DNA of 40,222 bases, taken from contig QXXE01000037.1 of NCBI GenBank assembly GCA_009911355.1, positions 1 to 40,222 of the forward strand, read 5' to 3'. The notes below the pieces were generated by a model. The model was given only the letters and a program-made list of their open reading frames with translations, was not told the origin of the DNA and did no database searches. The position numbers and the translations under genes are program-made. Shown here piece after piece: positions 21,109-28,936 of the stretch. The stretch comes from Clostridiaceae bacterium. GTDB lineage: Bacteria; Bacillota; Clostridia; Oscillospirales; Butyricicoccaceae. Each line of letters starts with the position of its first letter. Position 1 is the stretch's first letter.

Positions 21109-21561
21109 TTATTTGCCCAGCTTCTGCATCTGTTCCAGGTACAGCTGCAAAAAGCGGAGTATTTCTTCGCCTGTTTCTTCTGGGAGCTGCTCGCCGTAGG
21201 CTTTTATGACGCGGTCCATCGTCTCATGGTAGCGTTTATGCCCCTCGTATGCCTGTACCCCCAGCTCGGTCAGATGCAGGTAAACCTCCTTCTGGTTGCT
21301 GACATATTTGAACCGGCGCACCAGGCCCATTTTTTCCAGCTTGACGATCCCCTTGGAAACTGCGCCCCGCGTCAGGCCAAGCTGCTTGGACAGCTCGGTC
21401 AGGTTGATTGTACTGGTGAGCGCAATGCACTCGATGGCGTGTATCTCCGAAGGGTACAGCGCCACGCCGGGACAGTATTCGTATTTGGAGCGCTGCAAAT
21501 TGGAATAGCAGTTTAGCAGGCGCACAATGGTCGCCTCTGCTTCTGCGTGGAATTTACCCAA
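21109..21561 (-). CDS. MarR-family transcriptional regulator
   Basis: The 150-aa protein has N- and C-terminal dimerisation helices and a winged helix at about 30-105. It includes 'LYPSEIHAIECIALTSTINL', 'LSKQLGLTRGAVSKGIVKLE' (recognition helix) and the wing 'RRFKYVSNQKEVYLHLTELG'. It starts at TTG (21561) with GAAGGAG seven bases upstream. It is the first gene on the minus strand before the catabolic operon and has a promoter with a palindrome at +5 or so, suggesting self-repression and control of the genes behind it, with release by the substrate of the pathway. Confidence 0.88.
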   Translation of the reverse strand: MGKFHAEAEATIVRLLNCYSNLQRSKYEYCPGVALYPSEIHAIECIALTSTINLTELSKQLGLTRGAVSKGIVKLEKMGLVRRFKYVSNQKEVYLHLTELGVQAYEGHKRYHETMDRVIKAYGEQLPEETGEEILRFLQLYLEQMQKLGK

Positions 21562-21581
21562 AGAACCACTCCTTCGCGTTA

Positions 21582-21599
21582 TTGTTTCCTGGTAAACAA
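21582..21599 (-). promoter_or_regulatory. Candidate MarR operator
   Basis: TTGTTTACCAGGAAACAA is an 18-bp palindrome (two inner mismatched pairs) directly downstream of the marR -10 box and 20 bases before the start codon. Bound protein would block initiation. Confidence 0.6.
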
Positions 21600-21629
21600 A
21601 TCATAGCACCAGACAGGCGATCCTGTCAA
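21600..21629 (-). promoter_or_regulatory. Sigma-A promoter of marR
   Basis: TTGACA (21624-21629) and TATGAT (21600-21605) are 18 bases apart on the minus strand. Confidence 0.85.
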
Positions 21630-21692
21630 TACTTTTTCCTGAAATTTCTAAATTATTGGAGAATGCAACAAAAAAGCACACCTTTTATAGTA

Positions 21693-21799
21693 TATAATGA
21701 TGTTTAGTGCAAATTTATTGAGTTTACTTTTATGCAATATGCATATATGGTTTTTGCGGATTGTTCTGATAAAAATATTTTCTCAGGAAAATATTTTTT
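21693..21799 (+). other. AT-rich gene-free stretch with promoter-like and terminator-like elements
   Basis: The 545-base gap 21562-22106 holds the marR promoter, then an AT-rich segment unlike its GC-rich surroundings. TATAAT at 21693-21698 lacks a good -35. A hairpin of AAAATATTTTC and GAAAATATTTT (21772-21797) ends in T residues and could stop a transcript of about 95 nt. A small RNA is possible; a remnant of lost foreign DNA is equally likely. No convincing protein frame was found from here to 22000. Confidence 0.25.
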
Positions 21800-22002
21800 G
21801 CGCAGGACGTGCGATCGGGTTTGCGAGGAATGGGCGGCAGGATTTTGACGCGCAAATAAAAGCAGTCTGCGGCGAAACTGGTACGGCCAATATGCCGGGG
21901 CTGTGCAGGGCTGCTTGTCCCGTTTGTGCGACTCCAACGCAAGCTGGCTGCGATTTCCGGAAAGATCGGAAATCAGCGCCGCCTGCACACCGGATGTGCC
22001 GC

Positions 22003-22031
22003 TTGCGTTTGGAACGGAAAACTGGTATACT
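22003..22031 (+). promoter_or_regulatory. Probable promoter of the DUF2971 gene
   Basis: TTGCGT (22003-22008) and TATACT (22026-22031) are 17 bases apart, 75 bases before the start codon. Confidence 0.6.
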
Positions 22032-22106
22032 GGATTTATATTGACCGGCGGTCGGAGGCTGGGCGGCCGGTAAGCATATTTCAGGGCATCCGGGAGGTGG
22101 TGCGGT

Positions 22107-22943
22107 TTGAGCAGGCATAAGATCCTATACCATTATACCGATTTCCAGGCGTTCGATGGCATTCTCCGCTGTGCCCAGTTGCGGGTAAACAATATCCTGA
22201 ACATGAACGACGCGGCCGAAATGCGCCATTTTATGGGCGGGCTTTGCCGCTCGGTGGTCAGGCGGCTTGAGCGGGAGGGCAGGACCGAGCGCGTGCGCGA
22301 GGTGCGCGAGCTGTTCCGCGAAGAGCTGAAAAAGGATTTTTCCTATTCGGCTTACGCGGCGTGCTTTTCCTTCCACCGCGACGATGCGGCCCAATGGGAG
22401 CGCTATGGCAACCGCGGGCGCGGCGTATGCATCGCCTTCCGGCGGGACCTGCTGGAACAGATGTCGGAGGGCGCGATTTCGCTGCAAGAGGTCTTTTATC
22501 AGGACGATATGGAAGGGCATCCGCTGGTGGAGGCGTTTTATGGGCTTGCCTGCTGCCGGGAGCGGCTGTCGGTTGACGACCCGGAGATCGAAACGCTGAT
22601 GCGCGACGCGTGGCTGTGTTCGGTGGCCTTCAAGCACCCGTCATTTTGGAGTGAATATGAAATGCGGCTGGTGGTTTCCCCGTTCGGGAAGGGCGGGTTT
22701 GAGGTGCGCCCCTGCTATCACATCAGCACCGAGCGCATCAAAAAATATTACCCGCTCGACCTCCAGCAGATGTGCCGCGAGCATGGCACAACGCTTGAGG
22801 AGCTGATCACAGAGATCATCATCGGCCCGGAGTCGACCCAGTCCCCCGCGATTTTACAGGATTACCTGCGAGACAGCGGGCTGCGGGTGCTTGCCAGCCG
22901 CGTTTCGCTTTCCAGCTGCCCGCTGCGCAGGCCCCCGGTTTAA
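22107..22943 (+). CDS. DUF2971 family protein
   Basis: The 278-aa protein shows the DUF2971 layout: 'ILYHYTDFQAFDGILRCAQL' at the start, 'NILNMNDAAEM', 'AACFSFHRDDAAQWERYGNR' and 'GVCIAFRRDLLEQM', then 'HPSFWSEYEMRLVV' and 'EIIIGPES'. The family is common in bacterial accessory genomes and phage-defence neighbourhoods, but its biochemical role is unknown. Translation probably starts at TTG (22107), seven bases after GGGAGGTG; no ATG in frame fits better. It is a single-gene unit with its own promoter and terminator. Confidence 0.8.
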   Translation: MSRHKILYHYTDFQAFDGILRCAQLRVNNILNMNDAAEMRHFMGGLCRSVVRRLEREGRTERVREVRELFREELKKDFSYSAYAACFSFHRDDAAQWERYGNRGRGVCIAFRRDLLEQMSEGAISLQEVFYQDDMEGHPLVEAFYGLACCRERLSVDDPEIETLMRDAWLCSVAFKHPSFWSEYEMRLVVSPFGKGGFEVRPCYHISTERIKKYYPLDLQQMCREHGTTLEELITEIIIGPESTQSPAILQDYLRDSGLRVLASRVSLSSCPLRRPPV

Positions 22944-22993
22944 TCCCTGTGGGAAACGTCCGTATGCCGGAGGGCTGCGGGGAAGAAGAAAAT

Positions 22994-23029
22994 AAAAACC
23001 CCCGCCGGACCTGAGCCGGTGGGGGTTTT
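22994..23029 (+). terminator. Rho-independent terminator after the DUF2971 gene
   Basis: AAAACCCCCGCCGG and GCCGGTGGGGGTTTT form a long GC-rich stem bounded by A and T runs, 51 bases after the stop. It could act on both strands, also for dacF. Confidence 0.85.
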
Positions 23030-23069
23030 ACGGTTTGCAAAATGCCAGCGCCATCCCCGCCGCAGCGGG

Positions 23070-23146
23070 AAAAGGGAGTCCAGAGGGACTAGTCCCTCTG
23101 GCGCTGCCCGCGTAGGGCCGGGTGCAGGGCAGAGCCCTGCGCAGCC
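23070..23146 (+). repeat. Dispersed modular hairpin repeat, copy F (short form)
   Basis: It lacks the CGCCCGCAGG core and the AT hairpin. It holds CCAGAGGGACT/AGTCCCTCTGG (a perfect palindrome), GCGCTGCCCGCGTAGGGCCG, and GCAGGGC-AGA-GCCCTGC, and abuts the dacF stop codon. Confidence 0.7.
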
Positions 23147-24496
23147 TTACCGCCTGCGGCGGCGTTCGTCGTAGGGATCGTCCTGGTATTTGCGGCGGCG
23201 CATCATCGCGCGGCGGCGCGCGGCCTTGCGGCGGGTGTGGATGGCCCGCAGCACCACGCAAAGCGCAAAAAAGACAACCAGAACGAACACGGCGATCCGG
23301 AACAGGGTGCTCTGGAAGAAGTGATCAAGCTTGTCCTTGTAATAGAGCACGCTGGACATGGAGATATCGTTCAGCGCGACGAGGTCGATCACGCCATAAA
23401 CCGTGCCGCTGTAGGAGACGGTGACCGTCCCCATTTTCTGGCCCGCCGCGATGGGCGCCTTCACGGTATCGGGCAGGTCGTACACCATGCTGAGCTCGTC
23501 CGGGTCAAGGTCGACCGGTACAACGGCGGTCAGGCCCTCGGCGGTCTTGACCGACAGCTTGTCGGTTTCGGTAGACAGCGTCACGTCGACGGTCGCAATC
23601 GTCAGGTTGGGCTCGAGCAGCGTTTTGGACGCGAAGTTTTTGAACCCCCACTCAAACAGCCGCTTGGTTTCGGTGAAATTGGGGCGCACGCCGCCGGTGT
23701 AATCGTCCTTGTCGCAGCCGAGCAGCACCGAGATCAGCATCCCGCCCTTCTGCTCGGCGGCGGAAACCAGGCACGCGCCCGCGGGGGTGGTCGTGCCGGT
23801 CTTGATGCCCTTGCAGTCCTTGTAATACCACGGGTCGGCGCGGCGGAGGATCAGCTGGTTGGTGGAGAGCACCTGCCGCTCGCCCTGCATGTTGGTTGCC
23901 GGCAGCGTCTTGATCGCGGTTTTTACAATTTCCGCAAAGGTTTCGTCCTCCATCGCTTCCGAGGCGATCCGGTAAAGGTCGCGCGCGGTGGTGTAATGGT
24001 TGTCGTCGTGCAGGCCGTGCGGGTTGGCGAAATGCGTCCCGGTGCAGCCCAGGGCCACGGCCTGCTGGTTCATCATCCAGACAAAGTTGTCAACCGTCCC
24101 GCCGACGTGCCGGGCCAGCATGTTGGCGGCCTCGTTGCCGGATGGCAACAGCAGGCAGTACAGCAGGTCGCGGATGGTCAGCGTTTCGCCGGTCTTGATG
24201 CCTGCGAGCGTTGAGCCCGGCTCGAGCGTCGACTTGTCTTCTTCCAGGCAGGTTTCGGTTTCCTCAAGGTTGCAGTATTTCAGCACCAGCAGCGCGGTCA
24301 TGATCTTGGTCGTTGACGCGGGATAGGCTTTTTCGTCGGCGTTGACCTCGTAGAAAACCTGCCCGGTCTCCGGGTCGGCGAGGATGGAGCTTTTCGCGCG
24401 GATGGCAGGGTCCTCAATCGCCAGCGCATAGGGGGACAGGCAGAGGATGCAAAGGAACAGCGCGAGCAGCCGTTTACAGGTATTTTTCAGGAACAT
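23147..24496 (-). CDS. dacF: D-alanyl-D-alanine carboxypeptidase (DacF/PBP5 type)
   Basis: The 449-aa penicillin-binding protein has a signal peptide (1-26, ending ALA). The serine transpeptidase-fold motifs are 'ASTTK' (Ser61, Lys64), 'PSGN' (119-121) and 'KTGTT' (232-236). A beta-rich C-terminal domain follows (about 290-395), then a membrane anchor at about 405-428 and a very basic tail rich in Arg. It trims the terminal D-Ala from peptidoglycan stem peptides at the outer face of the membrane. It begins directly after the stop of the small Cys-rich protein gene, so the two are probably co-translated. DacF names the sporulation-related member; use of PBP5-like naming is equally fair. Confidence 0.92.
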   Translation of the reverse strand: MFLKNTCKRLLALFLCILCLSPYALAIEDPAIRAKSSILADPETGQVFYEVNADEKAYPASTTKIMTALLVLKYCNLEETETCLEEDKSTLEPGSTLAGIKTGETLTIRDLLYCLLLPSGNEAANMLARHVGGTVDNFVWMMNQQAVALGCTGTHFANPHGLHDDNHYTTARDLYRIASEAMEDETFAEIVKTAIKTLPATNMQGERQVLSTNQLILRRADPWYYKDCKGIKTGTTTPAGACLVSAAEQKGGMLISVLLGCDKDDYTGGVRPNFTETKRLFEWGFKNFASKTLLEPNLTIATVDVTLSTETDKLSVKTAEGLTAVVPVDLDPDELSMVYDLPDTVKAPIAAGQKMGTVTVSYSGTVYGVIDLVALNDISMSSVLYYKDKLDHFFQSTLFRIAVFVLVVFFALCVVLRAIHTRRKAARRRAMMRRRKYQDDPYDERRRRR

Positions 24497-24730
24497 TCAA
24501 TCGTCCTCCAGGGAAAAATCAGCATCGGTAAAGCTGCCGCGCAGCACGGCGGGCTTGGGCGGCACGCGGCGGAAGGGGTCGTAGCGGAAGGCGCGGCACG
24601 AGCCGCCGCAGGGCACAACGCCGCGCTTGTGGCACATCATGGTTTCGCTGTCCAGCGGGACGGCGCGTTCACAATAGGCGCAGTGCGGCTCGATGCCCGC
24701 GCGGAACAGCGGGTTTTTGCGTCGGAACAT
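24497..24730 (-). CDS. Small Cys-rich, probably zinc-binding protein
   Basis: The 77-aa protein has a paired-cysteine pattern: 'CAYCERAV', 'MMCHKRG' and 'PCGGSCRAFRYDPFRRVPP', consistent with one zinc ribbon. No signal or membrane helix is seen. Proteins of this look are regularly placed before DacF-type genes in Clostridia, but their job is unknown. The stop codon abuts the dacF ATG. Confidence 0.65.
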   Translation of the reverse strand: MFRRKNPLFRAGIEPHCAYCERAVPLDSETMMCHKRGVVPCGGSCRAFRYDPFRRVPPKPAVLRGSFTDADFSLEDD

Positions 24731-24783
24731 ATCGTTTTCTCCTTTTTGCGGAAGTTTGTGAGCAATTGGATGAGGGCTTGTCC

Positions 24784-25590
24784 TTATGGCAGCGTAACGT
24801 CGGCAAAGGCCCGCTCGGTATAGCCTGCGGCGGATTCCGTGCGCACCCAGGTGCGCACACCGTCCTGATAAGCGGCTGTCAGGGTCCTTTCCCAGCTGCC
24901 GTCCGTGAAATAGTCGGCGGACAGGACGTTGCCGTCCGCGTCGTAGGTCAAGGCGGTTTCGTCGACCCTGGCGCCGCCGTTCACCAGGGTATCGGATACC
25001 GTAGTTTCGCGGATACAGCTGCCGTGCGCGTCGTACTCCCAGGTCCGGCGGTAATCGGCTGTTTCGAGCAGCGACAGGCGGCCATCAGGGCGGCACGCGC
25101 CCGATTCGGCAAACGCCCCGGAAGCCGTTTCGCCGGACGTTTGCAGCGTGCCCGTCCCGTCCGCGCCCCAGGTATAGGTGGTGACAGAGCGCAGGGCGGC
25201 GCCATAATCCACCTCGGCGCGGAGCAGCCGCCCAGCGGCATCGTAGGCATATGTCTTGCTGCCAAGCGCGGGGATGCGCTCGGCGTGCAGCCGTCCGGAC
25301 AGGTCATAGCGGTAGAAGCGCAGCACGGCTTCGTCGGTGACGCGGCACAGCTCGCGGCCCTGCCGGTCGTAACAGTACAGCTCCAACGAGCGTACGCCCG
25401 GCGGCGGGAGGTCATCGGTGACATGGTGGGATATTTCGAGCTCATAGCGGTACGCGGGGACAGCCCAGCGTGCCATTTCCTCCGGTACGCGGGAGGTATC
25501 CAGCCGCCGGTAGTTCAGCCGCAGCGGCACAAAGCACAACGCCGAGACCGCCGCCATACACAGCAAGCGTCCCGCGAAGCTTGTTCTCAT
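24784..25590 (-). CDS. Secreted or anchored small YD-repeat (Rhs-like) protein
   Basis: The 268-aa protein has an N-terminal hydrophobic segment (MRTSFAGRLLCMAAVSALCF) that may be a signal or anchor. At least six YD-type repeats follow: 'YCYDRQGREL', 'YRYDLSGRLH', 'YAYDAAGRLL', 'WEYDAHGSCI', 'LTYDADGNVL' and a weaker 'YTWGADGTG'. Rhs/YD toxins are usually over 1000 residues and end in a variable toxin domain; here neither the large shell nor a toxin tail is present. It may be a stand-alone envelope protein. The ATG at 25590 was chosen because CGGGGGA precedes it. It sits between ylbJ-like and the Cys-rich gene on one strand. Confidence 0.7.
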   Translation of the reverse strand: MRTSFAGRLLCMAAVSALCFVPLRLNYRRLDTSRVPEEMARWAVPAYRYELEISHHVTDDLPPPGVRSLELYCYDRQGRELCRVTDEAVLRFYRYDLSGRLHAERIPALGSKTYAYDAAGRLLRAEVDYGAALRSVTTYTWGADGTGTLQTSGETASGAFAESGACRPDGRLSLLETADYRRTWEYDAHGSCIRETTVSDTLVNGGARVDETALTYDADGNVLSADYFTDGSWERTLTAAYQDGVRTWVRTESAAGYTERAFADVTLP

Positions 25591-25645
25591 CGGTTTCCCC
25601 CGTTCCATACGGATTTACACACCCGCCTGGCGGGTACTGTTTCTA

Positions 25646-26749
25646 TTATAACGCGTCTTTGGCCATTTTTCCATACCTGATCGAAAACAAAATGAGAACA
25701 AATGCGGCAGCGGCAGGAAACAGGGCGGAAGCGGGGCCGGAAGCGGCGGCGGGAGCGAAAACCGGGGTGCTCTGCGGCAGTGCGGTGCACCAAATGGAAG
25801 CGAGCGCGTAAGACAGCGCAGCGTGCAGCACCTTGCCGGCCCAGTAGGTGCGGGTGGACAGCCCTGTGCCGGTGAGCAGGCTGAGGGTCTGGCAATGCAC
25901 GGACAGGCCACCGAAGCCGGTGAGCAGGCTCATCAGCGGGAGCAGCTCGCGCGCGCCGAGGCCGAGGGCGGGCAGGGCGGCAAGGCCATTTGTGAGCTCA
26001 AGCAGGCCGCGTGCGGCAGCGTCCGTCGCAGGCCCCGGGAGCCCTGCAAGCCGCAGCAAGGGCGTAAGCGCGGCGGCGAATACACCCAGTACGCCGACTG
26101 CTTCAGCGAGCGACAGCAGAACCGCAAAAAAGACGATAAAAGCGGTGACCTTGAGCGCGGTTGCCATGCCGTCGCTGACCGCGCTGGTGAAGGCGGCGGG
26201 GAAGGGCTCGGCGGGGACGGGGCGCGGTGGCTTACGCCCGCCGCTCTTCCCTCGGGTCAGGGCCAGCCCTGACAGAAGCGCGGCGGCGGCGTGGATGGCG
26301 TAGAGCACGAAGCCGGTGCGCACCGAGCCGCAGACGGCGCTGCCGCACATCCCGACGAGAAAGGCGGGGCCGGAGCAGTTGGTGAAGCCGAGCAGCTGTT
26401 CGGCTTCCTCGCGGCTGAGCTGCCCGGCCTGGAAAAGCTGCACAGTGGCCTGCGCGCCGACAGGGTAGCCGCCGAGCAGGCCGAGGGCGAGCGCGGCAGC
26501 GCCCGTCCCGGGCAAGCCGTACACGCGGCGGAAGGGGCGGGCCAGCAGCCGCCCGGCTGCCGCCGCAAGGCCAGTGCGCACCATGAGGGGGCCTGCGACA
26601 AAGAAGGGGAAGAGGGCGGGCAGGGCGGTCCCGGCGGCGGTGCGCAGGCCGAGGCGCACGCCTGCGGCGGCTTCGGGCGCGTACATTGTCAGCGCCAGCA
26701 GCAACGCCCCGGCGGCAAGCGCGCCGGTTATTTTCCGCAGCTTTTCCAT
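25646..26749 (-). CDS. YlbJ-like sporulation integral membrane protein
   Basis: The 367-aa polytopic protein has two homologous nucleoside-recognition (Gate)-like halves typical of YlbJ/SpmA-like proteins: 'LPALFPFFVAGPLMVRTGL', 'LGLLGGYPVGAQATVQLFQ', 'LLGFTNCSGPAFLVG' in the first half, and 'ALKVTAFIVFFAVLLSLAEA' and 'LLELTNGLAALPAL' in the second. In Bacillus YlbJ is needed for spore cortex formation; transported species is unknown. AAAGGAG precedes the ATG. This is the clearest hint in the window that the organism forms, or once formed, endospores. Confidence 0.75.
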   Translation of the reverse strand: MEKLRKITGALAAGALLLALTMYAPEAAAGVRLGLRTAAGTALPALFPFFVAGPLMVRTGLAAAAGRLLARPFRRVYGLPGTGAAALALGLLGGYPVGAQATVQLFQAGQLSREEAEQLLGFTNCSGPAFLVGMCGSAVCGSVRTGFVLYAIHAAAALLSGLALTRGKSGGRKPPRPVPAEPFPAAFTSAVSDGMATALKVTAFIVFFAVLLSLAEAVGVLGVFAAALTPLLRLAGLPGPATDAAARGLLELTNGLAALPALGLGARELLPLMSLLTGFGGLSVHCQTLSLLTGTGLSTRTYWAGKVLHAALSYALASIWCTALPQSTPVFAPAAASGPASALFPAAAAFVLILFSIRYGKMAKDAL

Positions 26750-26902
26750 GCTTTCACGCTCCTTTTGGGATTATTGTATGACCGCATGCGCCGATACATG
26801 CCAGGGCGAAAGGGCCCTGCTCGTCGGATGCCCGCGATTTTTGCTTCAAGCAACCGGGAAAAATGTTGCTGCTTCCCGGTTTGTCTCAGCTATCCCCAAA
26901 AG

Positions 26903-26930
26903 CAAAAGCCGCGGGTTGATCCACGGCTTT
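26903..26930 (-). terminator. Terminator downstream of the 86-aa coiled-coil gene
   Basis: AAAAGCCGCGG and CCACGGCTTTT form a stem with one C/A mismatch; the minus strand continues CTTTTG. It lies 35 bases after the stop at 26965. Confidence 0.7.
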
Positions 26931-26964
26931 TCTGTCCGACTATGATGGGAAGCGCCCTGCGCGG

Positions 26965-27225
26965 TCAGCTGTCCTCTTCCAGCTTATCGGCGATGCGGTC
27001 GATTTCGTCGCGCAGCCGGTCAAACTCCTGCTGCATGGAGTCACGGTCGGCGGAAGGCGTTTCCGGCTCCGCTGAGGTTTCCGCAAGCGCAAGCATCTGC
27101 CCAAGCAGCTCGCAGATTTCTTCCAGCCTGCCTTCGGCTGCGGGGTGCAGCAGAGGAAGGTCCCTTGATTGGTTGCCCTCCCCTCCGGGCCCGTTTTTGG
27201 TGGCAGGCTGCTGCGGGGTCTGCAT
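26965..27225 (-). CDS. Small acidic coiled-coil protein
   Basis: The 86-aa protein starts MQTPQQPATKNG, with a polar N-terminal third and two amphipathic helices, 'GRLEEICELLGQMLALAE' and 'MQQEFDRLRDEIDRIADKLE', which look like a coiled coil. AGGAGG lies seven bases before the ATG. The longer open frame to 27408 runs into repeat copy G and should not be used. No family was recognised. Confidence 0.65.
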   Translation of the reverse strand: MQTPQQPATKNGPGGEGNQSRDLPLLHPAAEGRLEEICELLGQMLALAETSAEPETPSADRDSMQQEFDRLRDEIDRIADKLEEDS

Positions 27226-27286
27226 GGTGATTCCTCCTGTGATCAATCGTGCTGCGGTTTCAAGCCGCATACATCCCTCCCCCGTC

Positions 27287-27387
27287 CCGCCCGCAGGCGT
27301 GATGAAGTTTTTACTCGATTTTTTTACAAAAAAATCGCAGGGGTCCAGGGGACAGCGTCCCCGGCGCCCGCCGCGCAGGCGCGCGGC
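27287..27387 (+). repeat. Dispersed modular hairpin repeat, copy G
   Basis: CCCGTCCCGCCCGCAGGCG, GATGAAGTTTTTACTC, GATTTTTTT-ACA-AAAAAATC, CCAGGGGAC-AGC-GTCCCC, then GCCCGCCGCGCAGGCGCG, the 41-bp module linker seen in copy A. Confidence 0.8.
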
Positions 27388-27447
27388 CGTTTGCAGCCGT
27401 GAACACATGGCCCGGCGGATGTATGCAGCGTGTCCCGTGCGAGGCGC

Positions 27448-28104
27448 TTAGCCCTTGTCCCTCTCCGGCGGTTCCGGGAAGGGGTCGCAGTCCTCGCGCT
27501 GCGCAATGTATGCCAGGATCGCCCGCGCCGTGCCGTCAAAGCCCAGCTTGGAGCTGTCGAGCGATAAGTCGTAATTGCGCGCGTCGTTCCAGTTCTTGCC
27601 GGTGCAGTATTTGTAATACCGCGCCCGGTAATCGTCGGTTTTTTCGATCAGGCGCAGCACCTCGCGCTCAGGCAGGCTGTTGACCTTCATGGCTTCGCGC
27701 AGACAGAAATCCGGCTTGGCGTGTACAAATACGCTCACCACGCCCGGCTTGCCGCTCAGCACATGGTCGGCACACCGGCCGATCATGATGCACGGCCCCC
27801 GTTCGGAAAGCTCGCGGATGATTTTCGCCTGGATGGCAAACAGGTTGTCGTCTTTTGTAAAGCCCGCGCTTTCCGGGCTTTGGATGTTATAATGGTCGAT
27901 GCCGCGCGGCCGTATCAGGCTGCGCAGGGGTGATTTCAGTTTTTCGTCTGTGAACAGGCGCGCGTTGATGCCGCTGTCCTCCGAGGCCATTGTGATAATA
28001 TCACGGTCGTAATACGGGATGCCGAGCTGCGCGGAAAGCATATGCCCTACGGTGCGCCCGCCGCTGCCGTACTGGCGCGCGATGGTAATAATCGTTGTTG
28101 CCAT
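27448..28104 (-). CDS. Cytidylate kinase-like family protein
   Basis: The 218-aa protein has the AAA_26/cytidylate-kinase-like fold: a P-loop variant 'IARQYGSGGRTVGHML' near the N-terminus, 'LGIPYYDRDIITMASED', 'GPCIMIGRCADHVLSG' around residue 100, 'VFVHAKPDFCLREAM', and the lid/base 'YYKYCTGKNWNDARNYDLSL'. It differs from true CMP kinases and its nucleotide substrate is unknown. GAAGGAGGG precedes the ATG. It has its own promoter at 28141-28169. Confidence 0.85.
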   Translation of the reverse strand: MATTIITIARQYGSGGRTVGHMLSAQLGIPYYDRDIITMASEDSGINARLFTDEKLKSPLRSLIRPRGIDHYNIQSPESAGFTKDDNLFAIQAKIIRELSERGPCIMIGRCADHVLSGKPGVVSVFVHAKPDFCLREAMKVNSLPEREVLRLIEKTDDYRARYYKYCTGKNWNDARNYDLSLDSSKLGFDGTARAILAYIAQREDCDPFPEPPERDKG

Positions 28105-28140
28105 CCGGAAAACCCTCCTTCAATACCAGTTTCTGTTTTC

Positions 28141-28169
28141 ATTATAAACGTTTTCCCCTCATATTACAA
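28141..28169 (-). promoter_or_regulatory. Promoter of the cytidylate-kinase-like gene
   Basis: TTGTAA (28164-28169) and a perfect TATAAT (28141-28146) are 17 bases apart on the minus strand. Confidence 0.8.
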
Positions 28170-28301
28170 GGGGGAAGTTTCAGCGCCCTGTTAAAATCAG
28201 GATTTCCAGGGCATAATCACGGCGGACCCGTGCAGGCCCCGGCCAATCTGTAATTTCATGCAAAGTTTTCATACATCATCCCAAATGTTAATTTACGTTG
28301 C

Positions 28302-28330
28302 TTGCGGCAACGGGCAATCCGGCCTATAAT
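28302..28330 (+). promoter_or_regulatory. Promoter of the membrane XRE regulator
   Basis: TTGCGG (28302-28307) and TATAAT (28325-28330) are 17 bases apart; the transcript start is near 28337. Confidence 0.75.
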
Positions 28331-28364
28331 CATGGTATCACAAAACGAAAGGAGCCTATCCCAC

Positions 28365-28874
28365 ATGCTGAACGAAAATATCAAGACAGCCAGGAAGTCA
28401 AAAGGATTATCTCAACAGGAGCTCGCCGCCCGGCTCAACGTCGTGCGGCAAACCATTTCCAAATGGGAGAAAGGTTTGTCGGTTCCCGATTCCGATCTGC
28501 TGATTTCCATATCGGAAGCGCTCGATACCCCCGTGAGTACGCTGCTTGGAGAAAACATCATTGCGCCGGAAGCGGATGGCTTAAAGGCGATTTCCGCAAA
28601 ATTGGAGGTGATCAACTTGCAGCTGGCACAACGAAAAACCACGAGGAAAAGAATCCTGCATTGGCTTCTGATCTCATTATGCATCGCCATAGCGGCAATT
28701 TTTGCAGCCTTATGCGTTTTAGAAAGCCCTTACCTGGGGTGGGATTATAGCAGTCCTGAAACTGCCGTCCTCGGCGTGGCAGTCCACTCGTTGGAATGGC
28801 TGTTTGTCCGGACCGCGCCGATTATCTTGATCGGCGCAGCCATTGGGGCCTTTTTGACTCGGCAGAAAGAGTAA
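28365..28874 (+). CDS. XRE-family regulator with C-terminal membrane helices
   Basis: The 169-aa protein has an N-terminal lambda-repressor-type helix-turn-helix ('IKTARKSKGLSQQELAARLN', 'VVRQTISKWEKGLSVPDSDL', residues 5-60). A short linker follows, then two hydrophobic helices ('LHWLLISLCIAIAAIFAALC' at about 100-120 and one near 145-163). This design keeps a repressor at the membrane, where it could sense envelope state. The ATG at 28365 lies ten bases after AAAGGAG and after the promoter; an earlier in-frame start falls inside the promoter. Targets are unknown. Confidence 0.85.
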   Translation: MLNENIKTARKSKGLSQQELAARLNVVRQTISKWEKGLSVPDSDLLISISEALDTPVSTLLGENIIAPEADGLKAISAKLEVINLQLAQRKTTRKRILHWLLISLCIAIAAIFAALCVLESPYLGWDYSSPETAVLGVAVHSLEWLFVRTAPIILIGAAIGAFLTRQKE

Positions 28875-28903
28875 AACGGGATGCTTGTTATTTCATAAAC
28901 GGT

Positions 28904-28936
28904 ACCGGGCGGCTGCTGTATTTGGCCGCCCGGTAT
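28904..28936 (+). terminator. GC-rich hairpin after the XRE gene
   Basis: TACCGGGCGGC and GCCGCCCGGTA form a perfect 11-bp stem, 30 bases after the stop. The T tract after it is poor (TTGTCTGG), so it may be a weak or bidirectional terminator with rarA. Confidence 0.55.
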
